Assembly: GCA_022842205.1 (NCBI GenBank)
Contig: JALHQA010000007.1
Location: forward strand, 153,117-217,116
Source of the DNA: Hyphomicrobiales bacterium
GTDB taxonomy: Bacteria; Pseudomonadota; Alphaproteobacteria; Rhizobiales; Methylopilaceae
Length of the DNA: 64,000 bases
Direction: 5' to 3'
The position numbers and the translations under genes are program-made. A model generated the notes under the pieces. That model saw nothing but the letters and a program-made list of their open reading frames with translations. It ran no database searches and was not told where the DNA came from. Positions 33,618 to 40,864 of this stretch are shown piece after piece (position 1 is the first letter of the stretch; every line of letters starts with the position of its first letter).

Positions 33618-35603
33618 ATGACGCGCACCCCCTTGCTCGATGCAGTCCGCGCCGCCGCGCGGCAGGAGCAGTTCCTCGACGTCGTTTCGCGCGATGAGGC
33701 CGAGAAGCGCTTCCGCGCCGCCGTGCCGCACGCCGCGCTGGGGGCGGAGAACGTGCGGCTTACGGAAGCGCTTGGCCGGGTGCTCGCCAAGACGCTCACA
33801 TCCGCGATCGATCTGCCGCCGTTCGACCGCTCATCGGTCGATGGATTCGCGCTCCGCGCCGGCGATACCGCGGGAGCCTCCGAAGGCGCCCCGGTGCGCC
33901 TGAGACTCAACGGCGAGGTTCTCGCCTGCGGCACGGCCCCGAGACTGACGGTCGAGCAGGGCACGGCGACGGCGATCGCAACGGGCGGCGTGGTGCCGCG
34001 CGGGGCGGATGCGGTCGTCATGATCGAGCACACATCCTTCGACGAGGACGAGACGGGTCCCTATGTCGATGTAAGGCGGCCGGCGGCCCCTGGCGGCTTT
34101 GTGGCCTTCGCCGGATCGGATATCGCGCGCGGCGAGACAATGCTGCGTGAAGGCGCCGTATTGACGTCGCGGGAAATCGGCGTCCTCGCCGCCTGCGGCC
34201 TGCCTGAAGTGCCGGTCGTGCGCCGTCCGCGCGTCGGGATCATTTCAACGGGCGATGAGCTTGTCGCGCCCGGCGCGAAGCTGCCGTCCGGCGCGATCTA
34301 CGATTCCAATTCGGCCATCACGGCGGCCGCCGTGCGCGAGAACGGCGGCGAGCCGGTTCTGTTCGGCATCATCCGCGACGACGAAACGGCGCTGACGGAG
34401 ACCGTGCGCCGCGCTGTTCTCGAAACCGATCTCGTCGTTCTGTCCGGCGGCACGTCGAAAGGCGCGGGCGATGTTTCGCACCGCATCCTGACCGACCTCG
34501 AAGGGCCCGGCATCGTCGTGCATGGTGTTGCACTGAAACCGGGCAAGCCGCTCTGCCTCGCCGTGACCGGGACGACGCCGGTCGTGGTGCTGCCCGGTTT
34601 TCCGACCTCGGCGATCTTCACCTTTCACAGCTTCGTGGTGCCGCTGGTGCGCGCGATGGCCGGGCTTCCGCCGGAAGGCGAACAGAATGTCGAGGCCGGG
34701 CTTCCGGTGCGTGTGCCGTCCGAGCTTGGCCGCACCGAATATGTCATGGTCTCGCTCGCCGAGCGCGACGGAGACCTCGTCGCGTTTCCGCTCGGACGCG
34801 GATCGGGGTCGGTCACGGCGTTCTCGCAGGCCGACGGCTTCTTTGCGATCGACGCGCTGGCCGACGCCGCCGATGCCGGCACGCGCCAGACCGTGCGCTT
34901 GATCGGCGGCCGGCTGCGCGTGCCCGATCTCGTCCTTGCCGGCAGCCACGACATCGGACTCGACGCGCTGGTCGGGCTTCTTGCGCAAAGGGGAGTTTTC
35001 GTCCGTACGCTGGCCATCGGCAGCATGGGCGGGCTGTCGGCGCTGAAGCGCGGCGAATGCGATCTCGCGCCAGCGCATCTCTTGCATCCTGAATCTCGTA
35101 TTTACAACAAGCCCTATCTGGCGCCAGGCCTGTCGCTTGTGCCGGGCTGGCGGCGGCGGCAGGGCATCGTGTTCCGCGCCGGCGACACGCGCTTTGAAGG
35201 GCGGACGGCGGCTGATGCGGCGGCCGCGGCGGCGGCGAATGCGGCGCTCATTCTCGTCAACCGGAATGCCGGTTCCGGTACGCGCATCCTTCTCGACGGC
35301 CTGCTCGACGGCGCGCGGCCCGCCGGATATGCCAATCAGCCGAAATCGCACAACGCGGTCGCGGCGGCCGTGGAGCAGGGCCGCGCCGACTGGGGCGTGG
35401 CGATCGAGAATGTCGCGAAACTGTATGGACTCGGCTTCCTGCCGGTTGCCGACGAGCATTATGATTTCTTCCTCGCCGATGCGCGCCGCGGCAAGCCTGC
35501 CGTGAAGGCATTCCTCGATCTTTTGGCAGGCGAGGAGGCGCGCTCCGCGCTCCGCGCTCTGGGCTTCGTTCCGGCGGCTTCCCTGGCCGAGGCGGGCGAA
35601 TAA
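33618..35603 (+). CDS. MoeA fused to a periplasmic-binding-protein-like domain
   Basis: 661 residues. Residues 1-430 are a complete MoeA: LPPFDRSSVDGFALRAGD, GGVVPRGADAVVMIEH, VGIISTGDELVAPG, YDSNSAI and LSGGTSKGAGDVSHRIL. From about 440 on, a PBP-like domain follows (LVLAGSHDIGLDALVGLLAQ, MGGLSALKRGECDLAPAHLL, NRNAGSGTRILLDGLL, GRADWGVAIENVAKLYGLGF). Such fusions are known, and the domain is thought to bind an oxyanion or cofactor signal. The MoeA part inserts Mo or W into adenylylated molybdopterin. Six bases separate it from the first paralogue, and its TAA overlaps the next ATG. Confidence 0.88.
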   Translation: MTRTPLLDAVRAAARQEQFLDVVSRDEAEKRFRAAVPHAALGAENVRLTEALGRVLAKTLTSAIDLPPFDRSSVDGFALRAGDTAGASEGAPVRLRLNGEVLACGTAPRLTVEQGTATAIATGGVVPRGADAVVMIEHTSFDEDETGPYVDVRRPAAPGGFVAFAGSDIARGETMLREGAVLTSREIGVLAACGLPEVPVVRRPRVGIISTGDELVAPGAKLPSGAIYDSNSAITAAAVRENGGEPVLFGIIRDDETALTETVRRAVLETDLVVLSGGTSKGAGDVSHRILTDLEGPGIVVHGVALKPGKPLCLAVTGTTPVVVLPGFPTSAIFTFHSFVVPLVRAMAGLPPEGEQNVEAGLPVRVPSELGRTEYVMVSLAERDGDLVAFPLGRGSGSVTAFSQADGFFAIDALADAADAGTRQTVRLIGGRLRVPDLVLAGSHDIGLDALVGLLAQRGVFVRTLAIGSMGGLSALKRGECDLAPAHLLHPESRIYNKPYLAPGLSLVPGWRRRQGIVFRAGDTRFEGRTAADAAAAAAANAALILVNRNAGSGTRILLDGLLDGARPAGYANQPKSHNAVAAAVEQGRADWGVAIENVAKLYGLGFLPVADEHYDFFLADARRGKPAVKAFLDLLAGEEARSALRALGFVPAASLAEAGE

Positions 35604-36856
35604 TGGCGCAGCTGACCGACGACTGCTTCGCCTTTGGCGGCGAGCTGATGCGCATCGAGGACGGCCTCAAGCTGATCGGCGCGCGCGTGACGCCGGTCGA
35701 TGAGATCGAGACTGTTGCGCTGGCGGATGCCGATGGCCGGGTGCTGGCCGAAGACGTGGCCGCGCCGCTCGATCTGCCCGGTTTCGACAATTCCGCCGTC
35801 GACGGCTGGGCGGTGCGGCACGCCGATCTGCGTTCCGACGGAGAAACCGCGCTCCCGGTAACTTTGCGCATCACGGCGGGAGATCGCGGTGCGTACATGC
35901 TGAAGCCCGGCGAGAGCGCGCGCATCTTCACCGGCGCGCGGATGCCGGAGGGAGCCGATACCGTCTTCATGCAGGAGGATGTGCGGGAGGAGGGGGGCCG
36001 CGTCTTTCTTCCGCCGGGCCTGAAGCGAGGCGCCAACCGCCGTCTTGCCGGCGAAGATATCGCGACCGGCACGCCGGCCCTGAAGGCCGGGCTGCGCCTT
36101 GAGCCGCAGCATGTTTCGCTGGCTTCGGCGCTCGGCCTGAGGCAGATCACGGTTCGCCGCCGGCTGAAGGTCGCGGTCCTCTCGACCGGCAACGAGCTTG
36201 TCGAACCGGGCGAGGCGCTCCCGCCCGGAGCGCTGCACGATTCCAACCGGGTCATGATGGCGGCGCTGCTGCGCCGCGCGGGGTGCGAGGTCACCGATGC
36301 CGGCATTTTCCGCGACGAGCCGGAGGCCCTGGGCCGGGCGATCGCGGCGCTTGCGCCGGGGCACGATCTCATCGTCGCCTCGGGAGGCGTGTCGACCGGC
36401 GAGGAGGACTACACGCGCAAGGTCGTGGAAAGTGTCGGTACGCTGGTGCATTGGCGTCTGGCGATCAAGCCGGGACGGCCGGTGGCCATGGCGGTCGTCA
36501 AGGGAACGCCATTTGTCGGCCTGCCGGGCAATCCGGTCGCGGTCTTCGTCACCTTCGTCAATATCGTGCGCGCGCTCGTCGCGCGGCTTTCCGGCGAGAC
36601 CTGGGCGCCCGCTCCGCCGGTGCAGGTGCGCAGCACCTTCGATTACAGGAAAAAATCCGGGCGCCGCGAATTTGTCCGGGTGACGGCAAAAATCACGGCG
36701 AGCGGCGTGACCGAGGCGCACAAGCATCCGCGCGATGGCGCTGGCGTCATTACGTCCCTGACCCAAAGCACCGGGCTCGTCGAGCTGCCGGAAGAGATCA
36801 CGCAGATCGCGGCGGGCGATCTTGTCGGCTACCGGCCGTTCAGCGAAATGTTCTGA
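35603..36856 (+). CDS. moeA: Molybdopterin molybdotransferase MoeA (canonical form)
   Basis: 417-residue MoeA of standard length. Domain I has LPGFDNSAVDGWAVRHADLR; RIFTGARMPEGADTVFMQED and AVLSTGNELVEPGEALPPGA follow, then HDSNRVMMAALLRRAGCEV and VASGGVSTGEEDYTRKVVES. IKPGRPVAMAVVKGTPFVGL and PGNPVAVFVTF complete the active cleft, with a C-terminal beta-barrel domain. All key acidic residues appear present. One-base overlap with the previous gene. Last of the MoeA trio. Confidence 0.93.
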   Translation: MAQLTDDCFAFGGELMRIEDGLKLIGARVTPVDEIETVALADADGRVLAEDVAAPLDLPGFDNSAVDGWAVRHADLRSDGETALPVTLRITAGDRGAYMLKPGESARIFTGARMPEGADTVFMQEDVREEGGRVFLPPGLKRGANRRLAGEDIATGTPALKAGLRLEPQHVSLASALGLRQITVRRRLKVAVLSTGNELVEPGEALPPGALHDSNRVMMAALLRRAGCEVTDAGIFRDEPEALGRAIAALAPGHDLIVASGGVSTGEEDYTRKVVESVGTLVHWRLAIKPGRPVAMAVVKGTPFVGLPGNPVAVFVTFVNIVRALVARLSGETWAPAPPVQVRSTFDYRKKSGRREFVRVTAKITASGVTEAHKHPRDGAGVITSLTQSTGLVELPEEITQIAAGDLVGYRPFSEMF

Positions 36857-36863
36857 TGCCGCG

Positions 36864-37751
36864 TCAGCGGTTGAAAAGAATCTCGCCGCATTTTTCGACG
36901 TCGTAGCCGCCCAGCTGCTGCGCGTGCGCGCGGAAGGCCTCGGTGCGGGTGAAGGCGAACAGTTTCTGCATCGGCGGTTCCAGCAGCTCGCGCCGGCGGC
37001 AGGCAAGATCGAAACGCTCGCGGTGCAGCGGCACGAAGGTGAGCCTGAAACGCTGCGCCACCGAATTGACCGCCATGCCGCAATCGGCGGTGCCGTCGAG
37101 AATTGCGAGCGCCACATCGGTCTGCGTCAGGGCGCGGTTCGGCAGAATGCTGACGCTGCTGGCGGGCAGGCCCGCCTCGGCCATCAGGCGGTCGAACAGG
37201 ATCTGCGTGCCCGAACCGTCCTGGCGCTGGATGAAGCGCACCTTGCCGTCGGCGATATCGCGCAGCGAACGAATCCTTGTCTCGCCCGCCGCAAGCACGA
37301 GGCCCTGCTGGCGCCAGGCGAAATGGACGAGCACGCCGTCCGGCAAGGGCGCGTTGCGGATCGCGGCGAGATTGCCGGAATCCTCATTCTTGTCCTCGTA
37401 GCCGAAATGAACTCCGGCCGCGACGGCGGCGCCGGCGCACAGACGTTCCATGCCGATGGAACTGCCCTCGGCCTGATTGGTCAGCGCCGAATCCGATTCC
37501 CGCAAAGCCCATTCGAGCAGCGGGTCGCTCGAGCCGCAGATCAGCGGCGGCGGCGGCGCGATCAACGGATTGGCGTAGTCGATATGCGTCTCGACCCAGC
37601 GGTCAACGAGCACTTTGGGAAACAGAAGCTTACCCGTGGCCTTGGAGCACGGAATCTCGTTGCGCGCGGCGAGCCCATAGATCGTCCGCTCGTTCATCCG
37701 GAGATAATCCGCAACTTCCGCAGTCGTCATATAGTACGCCGGAATTTTCAT
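36864..37751 (-). CDS. Helix-turn-helix regulator with PBP-like ligand domain (likely Mo/W-responsive)
   Basis: 295 residues. Residues 1-60 are an excisionase/MerR-type winged helix (YMTTAEVADYLRMNERTIYG, LLFPKVLVDRWVETHI). The remainder is a PBP-like domain (LICGSSDPLLEWALRESDSA, VHFAWRQQGLVLAAGE, RFIQRQDGSGTQILFDRLM, GTADCGMAVNSVAQRF). The same domain family is fused to MoeA in the operon facing it. It is convergent with moeA (7 bases between stops) and divergent from tupB, so it probably controls the tungstate transporter in response to bound tungstate, molybdate or cofactor. ATG at 37751. Confidence 0.85.
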   Translation of the reverse strand: MKIPAYYMTTAEVADYLRMNERTIYGLAARNEIPCSKATGKLLFPKVLVDRWVETHIDYANPLIAPPPPLICGSSDPLLEWALRESDSALTNQAEGSSIGMERLCAGAAVAAGVHFGYEDKNEDSGNLAAIRNAPLPDGVLVHFAWRQQGLVLAAGETRIRSLRDIADGKVRFIQRQDGSGTQILFDRLMAEAGLPASSVSILPNRALTQTDVALAILDGTADCGMAVNSVAQRFRLTFVPLHRERFDLACRRRELLEPPMQKLFAFTRTEAFRAHAQQLGGYDVEKCGEILFNR

Positions 37752-37797
37752 GCAATATCCTGAATCTATTACTATGTTGCCGGAAGTCCGTAAAAGG

Positions 37798-37822
37798 CGC
37801 TAGGAACAGCAAAACGCTAGGA
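37798..37822. repeat. Direct repeat in the tupB promoter/leader
   Basis: CGCTAGGA occurs at 37798-37805 and 37815-37822, a 17-base period. It lies in the 81-base gap between the regulator and tupB. The second copy contains the tupB ribosome site (TAGGAG). Candidate binding site for the adjacent regulator. Confidence 0.45.
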
Positions 37823-37832
37823 GCACGCCGGG

Positions 37833-38528
37833 ATGTTCGATCCCTTTGCGGCCGCGCTGCATGTTATGACATCGGGCGATCCGGAATTCATCCGAATCGT
37901 TCTGCTTTCTTTGCAAGTCACGCTCAGCGCGCTGCTGATTGCCGCCGTAATCGGCCTGCCGCTCGGCGCCTTGATCGGCATCGCGCGCTTTCCCGGCCGC
38001 TCCGCGGTCATCATCGTTCTCAACACCTTCATGGGCCTGCCGCCGGTGGTCGCGGGGCTTCTCATCTATCTGATGCTTTCGCGCTCAGGCCCGCTCGGTC
38101 CCCTCGGTCTGCTGTTCACGCCAACGGCCATGATCATCGTGCAGACGCTGCTGATCCTGCCGATCGTTGCTTCGCTGACGCGCCAGGTCGTCGAGGATCT
38201 GTGGGCGGATTACGAGGAGCAGCTGCGTTCGCTCGGATCGAGCCGCCTCAGGGCCGTGCCGACTTTGCTCTGGGACGGGCGCTACAGCCTTGTGACCGCG
38301 CTGCTCGCCGGTTTCGGCCGCGCCAGCGCCGAGGTCGGCGCGGTGATGATCGTCGGCGGCAATATCGCCGGCTACACCCGGGTGATGACGACGGCGATCG
38401 CGCTCGAGACCGGCAAGGGCGATCTGGCGCTCGCGCTGGCGCTCGGCATCATCCTGATGGGAATGACCCTGATGCTGAATGCCGGCGCGTTCGGCATCGC
38501 GCGGCTCGCCCAGCGCGTCGGCGGGTGA
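37833..38528 (+). CDS. tupB: Tungstate ABC transporter permease TupB
   Basis: 231-residue inner-membrane permease with about five to six helices. LSLQVTLSALLIAAVIGLPL and NTFMGLPPVVAGLLIYLMLS are typical of TupB/WtpB-type permeases, and FGRASAEVGAVMIVGGNIAG is the EAA-like loop that contacts the ATPase. Works with TupC and TupA to import tungstate. ATG at 37833 follows TAGGAG. The stop overlaps the tupC start. Confidence 0.92.
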   Translation: MFDPFAAALHVMTSGDPEFIRIVLLSLQVTLSALLIAAVIGLPLGALIGIARFPGRSAVIIVLNTFMGLPPVVAGLLIYLMLSRSGPLGPLGLLFTPTAMIIVQTLLILPIVASLTRQVVEDLWADYEEQLRSLGSSRLRAVPTLLWDGRYSLVTALLAGFGRASAEVGAVMIVGGNIAGYTRVMTTAIALETGKGDLALALALGIILMGMTLMLNAGAFGIARLAQRVGG

Positions 38529-39247
38529 CGGCGATGCGCGGGCCCGCGTCCATACTTCCGCTTCAACTCCGCAATGTGGGTCTGGCCATTCGCGACCGCG
38601 ATCTCCTGCGGCAGATCGATGTCGAGCTGTCGGCGGGGGCGCCGACCATGATCATGGGGCCGAACGGCGCGGGCAAAAGCCTGTTTCTTCGCGTCTGCCA
38701 CGGCCTGATCGCGCCGACCTCGGGGTCGGTCGAATGGAGCGTGCCGTCGACGCGCGCCCAGGCCATGGTGATGCAGCGGCCCGTTCTTTTGCGGCGCTCA
38801 GCCAGGGCGAATCTGGTTCACGCGCTCGCGCTTGCGGGCACGCCGCGTGCCGCGCGCGGCGCGCGCGCCGACGAGGTTCTGGAACGCTTCGGCCTCACGG
38901 ACATCGCGCAGCGTCCGGCGCGGCTCTTGTCGGGCGGCGAGCAGCAGCGGCTTGCGATCGCCCGGGCCTGGGCGCTGGCCCCGCAGGTCCTGTTTCTCGA
39001 CGAGCCGACCTCGGCGCTCGATCCGGGCGCGACCCGTGCTGTCGAAGACATAATCCGCGCCATTGCGGCGGAAGGCGTGAAGATCGCCATGGCGACGCAC
39101 GATATCGGCCAGGCGCGCCGGCTCGGCGGCGAAGTGCTGTTTTTCCATTCCGGCCGGCTGCTCGAAAAGACGCCCGCGCCCAGGTTTTTCGAGCATCCGC
39201 AGACGCAGGAGGCGGCCGCCTACCTCCGTGGAGACCTTCTCTGGTGA
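38525..39247 (+). CDS. tupC: Tungstate ABC transporter ATPase TupC
   Basis: 240-residue ABC ATPase. Walker A is MIMGPNGAGKSLFLRVCHGL; the Q-loop region is QAMVMQRPVLLRRSA; the signature is LLSGGEQQRLAIARAWAL; Walker B is VLFLDEPTSALDPG; the H-loop is MATHDIGQARR. GTG at 38525 overlaps the tupB stop (GTGA) and is chosen; ATG at 38534 would shorten it by three residues. Confidence 0.92.
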   Translation: MTAMRGPASILPLQLRNVGLAIRDRDLLRQIDVELSAGAPTMIMGPNGAGKSLFLRVCHGLIAPTSGSVEWSVPSTRAQAMVMQRPVLLRRSARANLVHALALAGTPRAARGARADEVLERFGLTDIAQRPARLLSGGEQQRLAIARAWALAPQVLFLDEPTSALDPGATRAVEDIIRAIAAEGVKIAMATHDIGQARRLGGEVLFFHSGRLLEKTPAPRFFEHPQTQEAAAYLRGDLLW

Positions 39248-39272
39248 CGTATACATACACGGGAGACGACGC

Positions 39273-40100
39273 ATGAAAATGTTCAATCCGAAAGCCATCC
39301 TCGCCGGCGCATTCGCGCTCGGCATTCTGGCCGCGCCGGCGCTGGCGCAGGACCGTTTCATCACGGTCGCCTCGACCACCTCGACCGAACAGTCCGGCCT
39401 GTTCGGCCATCTTCTGCCGATCTTCAGGGACAAGACCGGCATCGATGTCCGCGTCATTGCGCAGGGCACCGGTCAGGCGCTCAAGACCGGTGAGAACGGC
39501 GACGCCGATGTCGTCTTCGTGCATGACAAGGCGTCGGAGGAAAAGTTCGTCGCCTCGGGCGCGGGCGTGAGGCGTTTTCCGGTGATGTACAACGACTTCG
39601 TGATCGTCGGCCCGAAATCCGACCCGGCGGGCGTGAAGGGTTCGAAGGATGTTGCCGCCTCGCTGAAGAAGATCGCCGGCGCCAAGGCGCCGTTCGCCTC
39701 GCGCGGCGATGATTCCGGTACGCACAAGGCGGAACTGCGGCTGTGGAAGCTCGCGGGCCTCGACCCGGCTTCGGGCGGCGACTGGTACAAATCGACCGGC
39801 TCCGGCATGGGCCCGACGCTCAACACGGCGTCGTCGATGAACGCCTACGCGCTGACCGACCGCGCCACCTGGCTCTCGTTCAAGAATCGCGGTGACCTCG
39901 AAATCTCCGTCGAGGGCGACGACAGACTGTTCAACCAGTACGGCGTCATTCTGGTGAATCCCGACAAGCACGCGCATGTGAAGAAAGCGGATGGCCAGGC
40001 CTTCATCGACTGGCTGGTCTCGCCGGAAGGCCAGAAGGCGATCGCCGAGTTCAAGATCGGCGGCGAGCAGCTCTTCTTTCCGAGCGCCAACGCGTCCTGA
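39273..40100 (+). CDS. tupA: Tungstate-binding protein TupA
   Basis: 275-residue periplasmic binding protein. The signal peptide is KAILAGAFALGILAAPALAQ. ITVASTTSTEQSGLFGHLLP holds the TTSTxxSG motif that coordinates tungstate in TupA. DADVVFVHDKASEEKFVASG, APFASRGDDSGTHKAELRLW and TGSGMGPTLNTASSMNAY are family hallmarks. TupA proteins discriminate strongly for tungstate over molybdate, which supports W supply to the formate dehydrogenase downstream. GGGAGA precedes the ATG. A GC-rich hairpin follows. Confidence 0.94.
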   Translation: MKMFNPKAILAGAFALGILAAPALAQDRFITVASTTSTEQSGLFGHLLPIFRDKTGIDVRVIAQGTGQALKTGENGDADVVFVHDKASEEKFVASGAGVRRFPVMYNDFVIVGPKSDPAGVKGSKDVAASLKKIAGAKAPFASRGDDSGTHKAELRLWKLAGLDPASGGDWYKSTGSGMGPTLNTASSMNAYALTDRATWLSFKNRGDLEISVEGDDRLFNQYGVILVNPDKHAHVKKADGQAFIDWLVSPEGQKAIAEFKIGGEQLFFPSANAS

Positions 40101-40111
40101 CGCGCATCGCA

Positions 40112-40138
40112 CGGGCGCGCTTTTCGCGAGCGCGCCCG
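40112..40138. terminator. Stem-loop after tupA
   Basis: CGGGCGCGC / GCGCGCCCG, 9-base stem with loop TTTTCGCGA, located between the convergent stops of tupA (40100) and the small unknown gene (40152). No T-tract, so rho-independent action is only probable. Confidence 0.5.
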
Positions 40139-40151
40139 ATTGCGGCGGCGA

Positions 40152-40565
40152 TCAACCGCCGCGGAAACCCTTGATGCGTTCGTCGCCCTTGCCGATCGCC
40201 GGCTTGAAGTCGGCGGTCCGCGCCGCCTCAATGATTGAGTCGATGAACCGTGCATATTCGCGTGCGGTGTCGTGATCGGCGGTTGGTGCAGCCGAGCCGC
40301 CATAGGTCGATCCGTCCGACGCGGCCGCCGCGTCGGCCTCGAAGGCCGGGAGAAAGATCACGTCGCTTTCCGGATCGCCCTCGCCGACATGCTGGGCCAT
40401 GGGCTTGAGTTCGAAGCTGCCGTCATCGCCCGGCTCGGACAGGATCTTAACGCCGCGGATGACGGCGGCGCTGCCCTGGGTGTTGCGGGCGGCGTCCTTT
40501 TCCCACTGCGCTTCGGGGTAGATTTTCTCGATGCTGGCGCGATCGTTGAGATTGGCCTTCGCCAT
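40152..40565 (-). CDS. Small hydrophilic protein of unknown function
   Basis: 137 residues, no signal peptide or membrane segment, rich in charged residues and Ala. The middle contains GDPESDVIFLPAFEADAAAA and the C-terminal part DTAREYARFIDSIIEAARTA, predicted helix, ending KGDERIKGFRGG. I do not recognise a family. Coding is supported by codon bias (strong third-position GC), the start ATG 40565 with GGGAGG 8 bases upstream, and the absence of a better frame. It sits between tupA and the formate dehydrogenase operon but reads away from the latter. Confidence 0.7.
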   Translation of the reverse strand: MAKANLNDRASIEKIYPEAQWEKDAARNTQGSAAVIRGVKILSEPGDDGSFELKPMAQHVGEGDPESDVIFLPAFEADAAAASDGSTYGGSAAPTADHDTAREYARFIDSIIEAARTADFKPAIGKGDERIKGFRGG

Positions 40566-40633
40566 GGGTTGCCTCCCTTGATGAAATGATGTCCGCTCGG
40601 TAACGCGCGACCGGGCCACTCGGGCTCAACTTC

Positions 40634-40656
40634 ATTGATAGCATCTATCGATCAAT
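40634..40656. promoter_or_regulatory. LysR-type inverted repeat upstream of formate dehydrogenase
   Basis: ATTGAT-N11-ATCAAT with a nested GATAG-CAT-CTATC. It lies in the 299-base gap 40566-40864 between the unknown gene and fdhB. A second inverted repeat, GATTTT-N8-AAAATC, is at 40736-40755. The first has the T-N11-A form preferred by LysR-type regulators; no such regulator gene is in the window. The remainder of the gap is AT-richer and probably holds the fdh promoter, which I cannot define. Confidence 0.45.
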
Positions 40657-40864
40657 GGGAGCTGCCGATCACGTGAAATTTCTGCGAAAAATCCTGCATC
40701 CATTTCATGTCGCGGTGCGTTGGAAAAAGAACGCAGATTTTGCGCATCCAAAATCCGCTAAAGCCTTCGATTTGCAGCCACTCTAAGCTGGAATTTGGAC
40801 AGTTCCACTGTTATTTCGAGAGGCTCTAAATAGATAAGTTAAATCGAACGGGACCCGTACCGAC

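Noticed and set aside
37277..38524. Upstream extension of the tupC reading frame through tupB and the regulator
   Set aside because: It overlaps two well-supported genes and the extra translation is Arg-rich without ABC features; the ATPase begins at 38525 or 38534.
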